DNA from: Magnaporthiopsis rhizophila
Lineage: Eukaryota > Ascomycota > Sordariomycetes > Magnaporthales > Magnaporthaceae
Reading direction: 5' to 3'
NCBI GenBank assembly: GCA_003049465.1
Contig: PYSS01000007.1
Span: forward strand, 248,001-312,000
Length of the DNA stretch: 64,000 nt
In this document: positions 30,991 to 43,384 of the stretch, one piece after another
Numbering within the stretch: position 1 is the stretch's first letter
How the letters are laid out: each line of letters starts with the position of its first letter
Made by a program: the position numbers and the translations under genes
Notes under the pieces: generated by a model
Told to the model about the DNA's origin: nothing
Seen by the model: only the letters and a program-made list of their open reading frames with translations
The model's database searches: none

Positions 30991-31803
30991 ATGGCGTCCT
31001 CCTCCTCCTCATCGCCCGCGCCCGCAGCAGTGGCCCCCTGGCGCGCCGACTTCCTGCAGCACACATCACAGATGCCACAGGCGTGCTTTGTCCTGAGCAC
31101 GCTGCACCGCCAGGACGCGTCATCGTCGTCGGCAGCAGCAGCAGGGACAGGCGCCGCGCCCACGCCCCGCGCAAGAACGTGCATGCTCCGCGGCCTGTGG
31201 GCCGAGCTCCCCGCCAACGACCGGAACCCGGCGCCGCGCAACAGCCCCGTCTATGAGAGTGACTGCCCCGTCTTCACGACGGACGCGCGCATGGCCAAGG
31301 TCGCGGATCTGGAACCGGGGCCGGGGCCGGTCGAGGCGGTGTGGTGGGCCGAGGCGGCGCAGACGCAGTGGCGCGTTCGCGGCGACGTTTGGCTGCTCGG
31401 CGGCGGCGGGATCGGCATCCCGGCTGCGGCGAGGGCAGCCGTTGGGGCGCGGATGAGGAGGAAAAGAGGAAGCGAGCGGGAGGAGGAGGAGGAGGGGAAG
31501 GATTGGAGCTGGGAAACGGAGGTCACGGCGCACTTTGGCAACCTGAGCCCGGCCATGCGCGGCACGTTCCGCAACCCGGCGCCCGGAACCCCCCGGCTGC
31601 GGCAGGCGCCGGGACCCGGCGAGGGCCTGGGCCAGCACGTCGGCGACCTCGAGGACGGGCCGGCGAGGCGCAACTTTTTGGTCTGCGTCATCGTGCCGAC
31701 CGAGGTCGACCGGGTGCTGTTGACCGCCGACGACCCGCGCCGCTGGCTGTACCGGTTCAAGGCCGAGGACGGGACGTGGGAGACGGTCGAGCTCTGGCCG
31801 TAG
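30991..31803 (+). CDS. FMN-binding split-barrel protein (pyridoxamine 5'-phosphate oxidase-like)
   Basis: Predicted flavin-binding protein of the Alr4036/PNPOx-like family. Single exon, 270 residues from the ATG at 30991; ATGs at 30925 and 30934 would add about 20 residues. Family segments: APWRADFLQH at the start, a split-barrel strand with RARTCMLRGLW, SPVYESDCPVFTTDARMAKVADL, VEAVWWAEAAQTQWRVRG (strand pairing with the flavin-binding core) and a C-terminal RNFLVCVIVPTEVDRV...DPRRWLYRF. An Arg/Glu-rich insert (about 160-175) lies between the conserved blocks. The reaction is unknown. Members resemble pyridoxine-phosphate oxidases but are not shown to make pyridoxal phosphate. Confidence 0.82.
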   Translation: MASSSSSSPAPAAVAPWRADFLQHTSQMPQACFVLSTLHRQDASSSSAAAAGTGAAPTPRARTCMLRGLWAELPANDRNPAPRNSPVYESDCPVFTTDARMAKVADLEPGPGPVEAVWWAEAAQTQWRVRGDVWLLGGGGIGIPAAARAAVGARMRRKRGSEREEEEEGKDWSWETEVTAHFGNLSPAMRGTFRNPAPGTPRLRQAPGPGEGLGQHVGDLEDGPARRNFLVCVIVPTEVDRVLLTADDPRRWLYRFKAEDGTWETVELWP

Positions 31804-34800
31804 AGTACACAAGGGTACACGTGTGTCTGTGTGTGTCGAATGCACTTGTGGAAACAGGGAGGGATGCATACAAACGCTGTTTATGCTCGTTTGGGACATT
31901 ACGTGCAACAATAACAACAGCAACAAACATCATCTGATAACGGGCAGGGCAGTCTACTGGCTGGTCTGTGTGCATAACAGGTGATGTTTATCCCTGCCCT
32001 CCAACGCTTCCAACCATGTCATGATACCCCGCGTTCCTATTCATGGACCAGATTGCATGATGCAGGCCATTTGGCAGGAAGGATTTTCTGTCTGACTGTA
32101 AATTGCCATAATTTGCCGCCTCGCACAGGTGAGAGCGAGCCTCAGCCACTTCCATGTGATACCATTGCTGGTGGGACACGTCTGGAATTTTACACTAGTC
32201 CGTCATCAAAAAAACTGGCGGTCTCGGGGGCGAGAAACATCTATCTGCCTGCTGGTTGCGGCGCGGTTATGCTTTTTGCTACGTTGCGGGGTTGGGTTCC
32301 CTTGTCTGCAAAATGTCCGGACGATTTCCGTTCTCGTCGTGGCGACTCCAGATGGTTGGTCCTGGCCTAGACCGCTCCGAGACGCCTGGCGTAGCACCCT
32401 CTCCCTCCTCCTCTCCTCCTCAGGCAAAGCGTCCCGAAAAGCGGCTGGCTGATTGTGTGTGTTGTATTTTATTTTATTTTATTTACCGCTCACTGGTTGG
32501 GACTTTGCAGCCGATATGGCAACCAGGCAATTTCGGCTATAGGAAGCTGCCTTCTTTTCCTCACGGATATGGCCCAGGCCGGCTGGGGCGGGCGAGGCAA
32601 GTCGGTCAGCAAAACACCACCTCGCTGGACTGGGCTGCAGGATGCATGCAACATGCGGGATATGTTGTCCCCACGCCTCCGATGCAAGTCGGATTGAGCA
32701 AAATGGTGAGGTGGTACGTGCGTGCCGCAGCGTGGGGTGCCACTTGAGAGCAAGTGTCACCTCCCTCCATCAGCACGGAAGGGTATGTAGCGCCCGTGAC
32801 GGTGATGACCAAAAGTTGAGGGAGCTCCAGCTCGGTCGACCGATGCGGAAGTCTGCCCCGGTTGGCGAGAACATGATTGCTTTCCCGAGCGGTATTTCGC
32901 AAAAGCCAAACCTTCATCTCGGGAGCGGTTCATTAGACTCACCCAGCATGTGCCCAGTTAGCCAGCCTAAGTACCAGGTACCCACGCCTATGTGGGCAGA
33001 GCCAAGTTTGGTCATCTGGCTGCGCTGTTGGCATGGTCCGGCGTGCGAGATAGTACATACCACCACTATCCCGTACAGCCCACTTTTTGCCTGGTTCGGT
33101 AACCCCAAGCGGACCAACAGTTGACATACATATGCAGACACTTGTCACCCAGCTCCTCCGGCCAGGATAACCATGGAAGCCGGCCGGTGCTTGGAGTCAG
33201 CGGCGTCATCGGTTTGGCAATGATGATAATGGCGCCGAGCGGCCGTTAGTATGAACACTGGATATGAAGACTGTTGCCGAGATAAGCTGGAGGTGGGGGT
33301 GCCACACCCATAACTTTATCCGCCCGTCTGCTTGTGCGCGTTTGGGCTTTGTTTTTCCGTTAGGCTCCCGCTGGCGGGAAGCACATTTGGCGGCGAGTGC
33401 CTAACTTCGCCCAGGCGGTGCGATGGAGATGCACAAAACGTCATTGGAGGGCAAGTCCGAATCAGCTGGCCTCTGCGATGGAGACCAGCCAGGACTTTTG
33501 ACCGCCTTCTCGTCAAGCCGACGCAGGCGCAGAGGAAAAGGCCTAAAAACCACTCGATTCACAGCGAACGTCACGCGCATCTGGGAATCCATCTGCGCAA
33601 TTGGCCGACATGGCAAGTCAGGCTGTGCCTGCACCGTACATACATACGATGCAGAGACGGTGGAGGTCAGATGCAAATGACGAGACGTTTCCATCCGAGC
33701 TGGGTGGGCTGAAGAGATGATTGACCTCGGATGACGTTTCCCTGATCGACGGACTGACAAAGAGAAAAACGACGCAGTGGAGACGAAAAGGCGGCATGGC
33801 GCAGAAAAAGAGTCAAAATTCGAGGACAGAACGGAAAATACATGGGAATAAAAAGCAGATAACGCGACTTGTCCACAAAGAGGTGGGGCCATACCCGAGG
33901 ATCTCTCCGCATTACATCGCAATCGGCCCCGCGAAAAAAAGGCGCAAAATGAAGCACGTTTGAGCACATCCCTGACCCCTTTTTGCCGCTGCCTCACCCG
34001 TGCCACCAGAAAACCGCGCCCTGCTTTCTAGTCTCGTGGCGACGGTCGGGCGACGGTGGACCCTTGTCCTCACAAAGAGCGATCACCCTATTTCCCTCGT
34101 GCTCTTTCCCTCCTCCCGTGGCTGGTGGCCTTACCATCGCCTTTCTGCGACCGCAACGCAGCGCAGCTTTCGGAGCGGCGACCCATTCCTTTGGATACGC
34201 AAATGGAGGGGACATCCATCAGCTGCGGAAGCGCATGATTGGACGAGGGAACGAGCAGCGCGCGCTCGATGGCGTTTGATGGACCGCCTGCCCTTGCCTG
34301 CCCTGAAAACGATGCCACCCCCCTCCCCAAACCCCCCTGCTACCCCTCTCCACCCCAGTTCTCTCTGGCGGGGTTCTTCGCGGTCTTCGGCTAACAGGAA
34401 CAAAGAGAGCAAAATTTGGTCCCCGTTGGAAAAGAGGGGCCCTCGGTCCCATGCACATTGTGCAATGGATCCGTTGCCATGGCTCTCGGCGCTGATGGCA
34501 ATCAAAGCGGTGCCTCTGCTGCAGCTTCAGCTGCATGCGTATCTACGGGAAGGGAGGAAGAATAACAAAAGGAAGAAGAAGGAGATGAAAAAGAAACAAG
34601 GAAAGAAACAAAAACGGGCTGGGATCACGCTAGCCAACGGCGAAATTGTCCGGTCGGCCGCCGTTTTGTTGGCGGCGGCGCCCGCTAGCTGCCAGCCACC
34701 CAGCCTGCATGCCAACGCTTATGATGTGTGGCTCGGCGGTCTGGACTGCGAGCCCGGTTCCGACGTCCAGCACTTGGCCGGTGTCGCGGCGGTGACGAGT

Positions 34801-36484
34801 CCCTGACCAAGCATGCCACTGGAGGGAGGCCTTGGCGTGACACGCTGTTGGGTGGTGCAGCGTCGGGTTGCACAACCGGCCGCCCATCCAGCCTACGAGA
34901 CAGCCTGGCCGGCTTGATGGCCGCGCTGAGAGCCTAATTTTCCCATATCAGTTTGCTGTGGGAGTCGGCCCGTGCTCCAGAGGGGACACACAATCGCCTT
35001 TCGCTCACACCCCCTACAGCTGTACATAGCGAACGCTTGGCCGGTGGGTTGGTGCTTGGCAGCGCTCGCCTCTGCGGTCCGCTGGGTCCCCAGGATGGAG
35101 GAGCGCACTCCGCCTCTCGGAGCCACACCTCCCTCTCCATCTATACGGATCGTTATGCCAGACAAGCCCGCAAGGGCGACGCCAGCCCTTGATAAAGTTC
35201 TGTTTCTTCGGTGCCTGGCCCCAAGCGGGACCCCGGGCTGTTGGGGTGCACAAGGCTAGACCACGTCGTGGACCTGCTCGGGCCCTTGTCTCACTCATTC
35301 ACTGCCCGACAGTGCCAGCGACCCCTCGGAAAGGGCCCGGCACCGCCAATTCTCTCAGGATAGCCTAATGCTACCCCATGGGGTCGCAAAACGAGTGAGG
35401 CCCCAGCTTATTATTGCCTACGACGTCGCCGCACGCATCCAATGGGCTGGGCAATGCTGCGGTGTGCCCATGTTCGCATGCACAGGTCATCCTTCCTAGC
35501 TGGGCCATGAGGGAGCATCGAATCCCTCGACCGGCTGGTAGTCTCTGGGAGGGTGAACAGAAACTGGATCTGGCACAGCGACGGCGACTGCTGAGCGGCT
35601 AGCTGCCAACGTTCGTTCCTACTCGCCCACACCGCACCCACCCCGACCATCGATATCGCTCGCCCGTATACACACACACACACCCCCCTTGTGCGCCTGG
35701 GGCTTGGCTTGGCTCACCCCCAAGAACCACGCACAATCCAATCCACCAGGCCACCGGGCCCCCTGCTCACCACGGCACGACACCACCACCCCACTTTCAC
35801 ACCCCTTTGTCGCGCTGACCCCAGGGCCTCGCTTGCAGCTGGCGGAGACATATTACCAGGCTTGTTCCGTTTCGCCGCCTCCTCGTGCTCGTGCCAGCTC
35901 CAGTCTCTCCACCTCCTCCTCCCCTCTTTCAAACCAGACCCTGCATCTAGTGCTGTGTAGACGACGTTCTCTTGTCCACGGTTGATCGATCTGGCTTCAG
36001 AGCCGCGAGAATGCGCTCCTCCGAACGCTGCCACCTGTCAGCTTATACGTGTTGCTGCCGCGCCCCGCCGAACCAGCCCAAGTACATGCGCCGGCTGCCG
36101 GCCTTGTTGCAACCGGCGCAAGTACCCGATCCCGAACATCAACTCTCCGTCGCCACGGCCTCAGCACAGGGCATGTGCTGCTCTCGTTTTCGAAATCACA
36201 GCAGCGCATGACCTTCGCCAGCCAGACCGCCTGGCTATACGACGACTTCTTCGCCGGCCAACCGGGGCCCGAGAGCCGACCACCCGAGGTCGAAGCCGAG
36301 GCAACAACTATCGGTCACTCCCGCGCCGGGTGACATCCCGTGCCTGCCGGGGGCCCACTGCAGCCGTCCCAACCTCCCTCGCTCGTCCTCCTGCTGAGGT
36401 TGACGGGCGTGGCACCAGAGGAGAGAGGAGACCACTGCTATCTTCCCGGCGTCCGGCACACCCTTGAGCTTAGTCCCGAATACT
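31804..36484. other. Long stretch without a convincing gene (4.7 kb)
   Basis: No coding region is supported on either strand. Open frames of up to about 270 codons exist (for example around 34000-34806 and 33401-34006) but lack domains or proper starts. The region holds an ACACACACAC run at 35671-35684, AAG-rich sequence at 34556-34613 and a small TTTTA repeat (32468-32483). It may be promoter, noncoding RNA or decayed mobile DNA; nothing shows which. Confidence 0.5.
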
Positions 36485-38280
36485 ATGTCTCTATATTCTA
36501 GCCCACCCTCGTTTCGCGATGCTCACTTTGACAAGCCGACGTTGCTGGTTTGCTGGTGGATCACCATCTTTTCCACCGCCCTCATCCTCATCCGGACGGC
36601 CGGCCGGTTTGTGCGGAGCGAGACGCTGTTCGCCGAAGACCGCATCGCGGCCATCGCCATCATCCCACTCTTCGCTCGCATGGCATGTGTTCATGTCGTG
36701 CTAGTCTACGGAACCAACAATGCCGACTTCTCCGGTGTTCATCTCACGGCCCAGGAAATCCGGAATAGGGAGGTTGCCAGTGGCTTGGTGCTCCTGAGCC
36801 GGATATTCCATGCCGCAACGTATGTAGGCCCTGCTGCTTTCCCCTTGCCGGCTAGTCTTCCGGAAGGCACTTTCTCGGGGAGAATTCAGGGCTAACTCTC
36901 TTTTGTTTGTTGCGTCTTAGATTATGGGTCTATAAGGCCGCCATCCTCGAGTACTTCAACCGCTTGACAGGAGTCTCCTGGTCGCGCTCTTACAGAGTCG
37001 CCTTGATCATGCTCCGGTGTCTTCTGGGGCTGACGTTCCTGGCCGTGGTCATCAGTGACCTGGCCGAGTGCCGGCCCTTTACCAACTACTGGCAGGTGCT
37101 ACCTGACCCAGGAGGCCGGTGCCGGCAGGGATACGCGAACCTGCTCACAATGGCCATCTGCAACGTACTCACCGACCTGCTCCTCGTGTTCTTTCCGATC
37201 CCACTCATCCTGCGCAGCGCCATGACCCCCAAGCGCAAGTTCCAGCTCGTCTCACTCTTCTGTCTCAGCTTGGCCGTCGTCGGTGCCACCATCTACCGCG
37301 TGCCTAATGTCTTGAACGCCAACGGACGGCAACAGACGCGGTCCCTGCTGGCATCCATCGAGATCCTGTTCGCTACCGGCGCGTCCAACTCGCTCGTGCT
37401 CGGAACTTTTGTGCGAGATCGAGGCACAAAAAAGAGGCGGTTCAAGTATGGTTCCATCGTGGACTCGGTTGGCCGCTCCAGCGAGTCGCGCTCACGACGC
37501 CCAACCGTGGTGCGGCATTGGGGAAGCGACGAGGACCTGGTGCGAGACCTGGGCCTAGGTGTCCAGCCAGACCTCCGAGACGTCCCCGAGTCGCCAGGAG
37601 GGCCCAGGAACCAATCCTTCCAACCGGCGCCGCTGGTCCGGCCGGCCGGTGACATGGAGGGATGGCAGTTCCCGTCGCCTTCGCTGACAATAGACGGCCG
37701 GAGGTTCAGCGGCGGCGCCCGCAGCGATTCGTCGCTCCTGAATGGACGCGATATCTACAGCTCGCGCAGCAACTCGACAACGACCCCTCGTAAGGTCTCC
37801 TTCTTCGACGTCGGCGGCCTGCTGCCAAAAGATGACGACGACAGGACCATTACCACCCGCCGCGACAGCATCACCTCGGGCGTCGACCCGCTACTGTCCC
37901 CGCGGGCCAGCTCCTTCGGCGCAAGCGGCTCAGGCTCGCGCCCGGTCTCGGCATCGGTTCCAGCAAACGCCATGAACGCGAGCGCGACCGGCACGCGCCG
38001 AGGATCGACGCAGCTCCTCCAGGACCTCGGGGTTCTATTTGGGTCACTCGGCGGGAGCCACAGCAGCCCCAGCCCCAGCCCCAACGGGAGCGGTGCCGCC
38101 AGCAACCGACCCAGGGCAAAGAGCCCGGCCGGCCATAATCAACCGCCGCCCGCGTCTTCCGGAACCGAGCTCGAGTCGATCCCGCAGGAGCCCCGGTTCG
38201 AGTCGTCGTACCCGGATTCTCCGAGGCGCGAGAGCCTCGTTTTGAATGATGCGGGCGGGCTTCTCGGCCCGCCTAAATGA
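36485..38280 (+). CDS. Fungal rhodopsin-domain integral membrane protein
   Basis: Seven-helix plasma-membrane-type protein of the large fungal rhodopsin-domain family. Two exons, 36485-36819 and 36921-38280; the phase-2 intron restores HAATLWVYKAAILEYF; 564 residues. Seven hydrophobic helices fall in the first 280 residues, for example LLVCWWITIFSTALILI, IIPLFARMACVHVVLV, ALIMLRCLLGLTFLAVVI, LTDLLLVFFPIPLIL and LVSLFCLSLAVVGATIY. The family's CRPFTNYW and CRQGYANL segments lie between helices 4 and 5. The C-terminal 280 residues are a Ser/Pro/Arg-rich cytoplasmic tail with many possible phosphorylation sites. The start follows the shortest ATG that keeps the first helix intact. Signalling role is inferred; ligand and partners are unknown. 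Confidence 0.88.
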
Positions 38281-40274
38281 TTCTCAAAACGAGGCTTACT
38301 ATGAAAATATACCTACACCACAAAACGAAGCGGAGACTTGAGTCACCTGGCTTCTAATGTTGCCATGAGACATGTATAATTTTGACGACCGGATGATGGT
38401 TTCTTTTCCATCAATTTCCTTTTTTTTTCTTCTCCAACTTCAGCAGCAGGCGCGCGATCACTTGCCTTTCTTTTAGGTTTTCTTTCAAGCCTCGGTTGGA
38501 CGATGGGCTTTAGAGCTAAGGGACACGGGGGTTGGAAAGGCGTTGGCGTTCTTGACAAGGCTTGGGTGGTTTTGGACTTTAGCGTGACGGGTATGGCGGG
38601 GCTAGAGAGGGAGGCTACGGGGAACGCGGAAACTAACCGACCACGTCCACCACCAGCGTTGGGGTACATTTGTTGTTTTGTTTTCTTTTGTTCCCCATAT
38701 TTTGCCTGCTTTCTTTGACGATGCCACAGGCATGCTGCTGTTTTCTCTTGTTTGTTTTTCACCATATACCCCCTCCTTTTGTTTTTTCTTTCTCTCTTTT
38801 GTCCCCCGGTTCCGTGGTTACCAGACCATGAAGTACCCAGTTATAGGTTAGGTAGTCTCTCATGAGGCATGATGGCTTCGAGTGTACGGCAAATCCAGCT
38901 TGGGGGTTGATTTGATGCACAGAGGCCGTTTCCGACCTGGGCTCCGTCCCTCCCACATGACATCCTGCCCAAAGGGAGATTTAACAGGCCCGGGGTTGTG
39001 CCAGACGCGCATGCATGTCTCTGAGCCGACCTTGGTCGAAAACGCACCTATTTCCCGTTCGGTCTCTTTTTGTGTGCGTGGTATCCGTACTATACTACAC
39101 GTACATCGGTAAATACAGCACCTCCCTTTCGCCAGCGAAACAACACGTGACCACCATTAAACCTGGCAAGGAAATCTCTGTGGTAATACATAGAATCAAG
39201 GACGGAAACCCTGCGATCGAGATCCCGACAGCCGGAATGACACGCATGTACAGTATACCTACATAGTAATCGAGAAAGCGTCAACCTTTGGCCAATGGCT
39301 CGGGACCCCGGTCCTTGAATCCCCTCCCGCGGGCGGGATTTCCTAACCAGGGAAAACGCTTGCAAGACTTCTTCAAATGCCCTGCCTGGCACCTCACCGA
39401 AAGTATGATGGGGGAATATATATACCCCGTCATCCCCTGGAGGGTTGGAAAGTCTGTCTACATTACGTACCAGGTAGAATGATGTGTTACGCGGACTCGT
39501 TCTCTTCCTCTCTGGGTTTATCAAAGTTTAAAAGAAACTCCCGTCCGGGCATGCCTACGTCAACTGCCCCTCTCAGGTCGCCGATTACAAGATAAAATTG
39601 GCCTCCCCGTTTCCCCGCCAGGGGGCCTGGGCGCAACGGTTTGAAGGTGGGGCGCGAGGCCCGGCGATGGGAAAACGGTGACGACGACCGAGGCGGGATT
39701 GGACAGAAACGGACGAACGGACACGGACGGACGGACGGGTTGTGGCATGAACACCCGGCACCGTTTTCTCCGTGCATGGACGGCCTGGCTTCGAGTTGAT
39801 CAACGATGTTACCCTTCGATTTGCCATCTTTGATGCCGCGGAATTGAGATTGTCGATGATTACAGTATGACTGATTCCAAAAAAGTCACAAGAGCGTGCC
39901 TCATCTCGGGCACGTTCTGGCCGCCGCTCAACCCGAGGGGCTTGTGAGTGAACAGGAAAAGCACCAGGTCTCCACCAAGTTCCTGAATTATATGCCGCAC
40001 AGTTGACGGCACCGACGCAAACTTGGTATCTCAATCTAACCAGCTAGGACATGAACGACATGCATTACCTCCTTTTGGGTGACAAAACGCCGTTGCGGAT
40101 AATTAAGCCAAACATCCCCCAAATCAACGCCTACTGCCCAAAAACTTTGAACCAGTCTAGATGCAAAATGATGCGAAAGAAAAAGAAAAAAAGAAATCAG
40201 GTACGCAGAAATACTCCTTACACGTCTAAAATGCGACACCGAGACCAAAGAGGGCCGGCGGGCCGGCAGGGAAA
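38281..40274. other. Intergenic region, 2.0 kb
   Basis: No gene is supported. The region between the rhodopsin-domain gene and the 3' end of rpb5 contains T-rich sequence (38690-38800) and AT-rich sequence near 39415-39424 (TATATATA). Nothing else recognised. Confidence 0.5.
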
Positions 40275-41259
40275 TCACACCGTCAAGCGGTAACTGGCAT
40301 ACCGGCCAGCCGTCTCGCTGTTGCGTATAATCTTGACCACGTTGCCGCGCTTCAGGCCCAGGTAGCGGGCCACCGGATCCTTGACCTGGATGCGCGGCAG
40401 CTGCGTCTCCTTGAGCCTGTACCGCTCGAGCAGCGCCGCCTTCTCGACCTTGCTGAGCAGCACGTGCTTGGGCACGAGCTCGTGGTGCGTGATGTTGACG
40501 AGCATGTCCTCGAGCATGAAGGCCTCGATCGTCGCGTAGTTGGCCGACGCGCCGATGAGCTTGCGCGACCCGGACGAGATGGGCGACTTGGTGATCATTA
40601 TGCCCGTGTGGAAGTTGTGCTCGACCGTGTACTGGATGAAGCCGCGGATGGCCTGGATGCCCAGTGACTTGTCCGACGAATCTCCCATGAACTCGACCCA
40701 GACGGTGCCACACTCGGGCGCCGGATCTGGCCTCTGCTCCGTCGGCGGAGGCGTGTGCTTCTTGATCATGGCTTCGGACGGGTTGGCCGAGAACTTCAAT
40801 TTCGAGGCACTACGCCTCCCCGGAACGTGCGGTGCGGTAAGCATCCTGCCAGCTGTCCCCCAAGTATGCATTTTTTTTTTTTTTTCATCCGAATATGACT
40901 GCCTCGCGAGGCGCTGGGCTGTAACTTACTCCACATTGCCGGCGCCGTCGGTGTATTGGTGGAGAAAGCGGTCGAGCGAGATGTTGACCTCTTCCTGCGA
41001 CAGCTCGTAGCCCTAGGAAAACACCACTATTGTCAACGGCCAGCTCAACAGCCCGCGCAAAGGGACGGGTTCATGCAGCGCGCTTCTCCGGCCCGGCGTG
41101 TTGCAAATCACAGCGCGCGTCAAGGCAGGGAGGCCGGGCGGCTGGGGATGCCGAGGATGATGCTGGGGCGCGTACTCGGTCTTGGAGCATTTCGTGAGAT
41201 GTCCGCCACGCCCTCCAAAGCCTACGGGCCTCGCGGGTCTTCGCCTCGGTAGACTCCAT
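40275..41259 (-). CDS. rpb5: RNA polymerases I, II and III shared subunit Rpb5 (RPABC1)
   Basis: Common subunit of all three nuclear RNA polymerases, at the jaw that contacts downstream DNA. Three exons on the minus strand: 41176-41259, 40930-41012 and 40275-40809; about 233 residues. N-terminal jaw: RLWRAWRTSHEMLQDRGYELSQEEV. The C-terminal assembly domain is near-invariant: HELVPKHVLLSK, LLERYRLKETQLPRIQVKDPVARYLGLKRGNVVKIIR, NSETAGRYASYRLTV. The third exon has two possible acceptors 6 nt apart (gag|gcgtag|), giving 233 or 235 residues. The upstream one gives NVERSASKLKF, the downstream one NVDASKLKF. Intron 2 carries a 15-base poly(T) tract at 40871-40885. Divergent from the Bfr1-like gene. 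Confidence 0.96.
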
Positions 41260-41729
41260 TATGACGGCCGCGATCGTGTGGCGATAAGGATCGTTGTCGT
41301 GGGTTGAGTTGCGCGATGGCTTTCAGCGGCCTGTTCTTCGAGACGCGATCGACTTTTTTTTCGACCGTCTTCTGGCGCTTCCGCTGTCGCTCAAAGGCTG
41401 CCGTTAAGTGGGGGCCGTCTTGGGAGCCAGTTCGGACCTTGTGCTAGCATGATTAAGTAATCAACGTCGAGGTGGCGTCGGCAGTGGGGTGCACGTGCGG
41501 GTTTTGGGCCAGCGCAGCAATTGCAGGGGTTCACTAGAAAAAAAAAAGTCACTAAATCGTGTCTCTTAGAGAGGGCTTCCGACTGGGCTCGGCCAATTCA
41601 CACTTGCCTTGCTGCTCAATTTCTTTTCCCGCCGTCGGAGCAGAGCAATTGGCCCGGTGCTGCGAGTCCTGGACGGATTCCCGGCTTCCTGTCGTCTCCC
41701 TGAACTTTTGATTCGTGCAGTTCCAAGTC
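41260..41729. promoter_or_regulatory. Shared rpb5/bfr1 divergent promoter region
   Basis: A 470-bp gap between two divergent start codons. The right end looks like a 5'-untranslated intron acceptor (TTCGTGCAG just before 41721). No defined factor site recognised. Confidence 0.45.
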
Positions 41730-43384
41730 ATGGCCGAAACCGCCGCCCCTGCCGCTGCCCCCGCGGCCAGGCCCACGAAGCCTGACGAGGCCGCCTACAA
41801 GGCCGCCCTGGACAAAGCCGAGAAGGAGCATGCTGCCGTCATGGCCCAATACGTGAGCTGAAGCCGCCCGACGTCTGCCCCTGGGCCAATGGCCCGCAGC
41901 TCGCCGTGTGCCGACCTTTGCCTGCTCACCATCCTCTTTGCTTCTTCCTCGACAGAACGCCATCAAGGCCAAGATCGACGTCGCCCAGCCGAACAAGAAC
42001 AAGGACGCCCCGAACCCGACCCAGAAGCGCCGCCAGGAGCTGATCGCCCAGGCCAATGAGATCCGCCAGAAGCAGGGCGCCGGCAAGAACGCACGCACCT
42101 CCAAGCAGGACCAGATCAAGCGCCTGGACGAGCAGCTCAGGAGCCGCATTGCCGAGCATAAGACGGAGCGTGGCAAAGTCGGCTTTAGGAGCGCCGAGGA
42201 TGTCGACCGCGAGATCGCCCGGCTGGAGAAGCAGATTGACGGGGGCATGATGAAGCTGGTCGAGGAGAAGAAGACCATTGCCGAGGTTTCTAGCCTCCGG
42301 AAGCAGCGGAAGAACTTTACCCAGTTAGACAACCAGCAGAAGGAGATCGACGACCTGCGCGCCAAGATCAAGGCCATCAAGGATACCATGGAGGACCCGG
42401 AGCAGAAGGCGCTCAGCGAGGAATACAACAAGATCCAGGCCGAGATCGACACCATCAAGGCCGAGCAGGACGAGGCCTACAAGAGCCTGTCGAGCCTGCG
42501 TGACGAGCGGACAAGGCTGCAGAACGAGCAGCGCGAGAAGTTTGACGCCATCCGCAAGATCAAGGACGACTACTACTCGCAGAAGAAGGCCTTCTCCAAC
42601 TTCGAGTGGGAGGCCAAGCAGAAGGCCAGGGAACGGAGGAAGGCCGAGGACGCGCGGAGGGCTCAGGAGGCCAAGAAGGAGCGGGCCCAGAGGATGCTCG
42701 CCGAGGCCAGCGACCCTGCCTACCTCGAGGAGATCCGCCGCGCCAACAGCCTGATTCACTTCTTCGACCCCACGCACCAGGTCGCCGAGAAGGCGCCGCT
42801 CCTGGCTTCCAGCGGCATGACCGCACAGGCTACCCGCAAGGTTGACGACTCGGCCCTGAAGGGAACCCGCCTGGTTCGTAAGGAGGACCGCGATGAGGAC
42901 TACGCACCCGCTATCAAGAAGGGAAAGAAGGGCAAGAAGGGTGGTGGTGCGGCCGCCGCCTCGGACGCCTCTGCCTCTGCCACCTCCAAGTTCCGCTGCC
43001 CCCCCTCTGTCATGGAGGACTGCGCCTTTATGGGAATTGACCCGCCCATGAGCGCCGCCGACGTTCCAACTGTTATCGAGAAGGCCAAGGCCAAATTGGA
43101 GCACTGGAAATCCGATCAGGCCGCTCAAACTCAACGAGTTAGTGTCCCTTTGATACCCCGTACCAACCAAGCGATTTGAGATGCGGTAGACTGAGACTGA
43201 CGATCGTCAACAGAACATCGACAAGGCCAAGAAGGAGATCGAGAAGATCGAGGCTGAGGAGGCGGCGGGGCAGGACGGCTCCAACGGCGTCAACGGCAAG
43301 GGCGAGGACAAGGCCGTCGCTGATGTCACCTCTGACCTGAAGGAGACCAGCATCGAGGATAAGGATGAAGGGGTCAAGGCGTAA
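41730..43384 (+). CDS. bfr1: Bfr1-like coiled-coil nuclear segregation/mRNP protein
   Basis: Member of the Bfr1 family, which in yeast associates with polysomal mRNPs and the ER and affects ploidy and secretion. Three exons: 41730-41852, 41956-43137 and 43214-43384, all phase 0; 491 residues. The Ala/Pro-rich start is followed by a long helical region (about 45-300) full of Lys/Glu/Gln heptads, typical of extended coiled coil (KRRQELIAQANEIRQKQ, REIARLEKQIDGGMMKL, ARERRKAEDARRAQEAKKE). The globular part has SLIHFFDPTHQ, then a basic KKGKKGKKGG stretch and a conserved block (FRCPPSVMEDCAFMGIDPP), ending in a helical acidic tail. Function is by family inference. Confidence 0.88.

Noticed and set aside
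33401..34006. Minus-strand frame of about 200 codons
   Set aside because: No domain, atypical composition and no upstream exon or start context.
34000..34806. Plus-strand frame of about 268 codons
   Set aside because: Low complexity (Lys runs from an AAG repeat), no domain, no good start.
40805..40871. Reading rpb5 exon 3 from an internal start (MHTWGTAG...)
   Set aside because: This segment is intron 2; splicing joins the conserved jaw exon to the assembly domain with correct phase.
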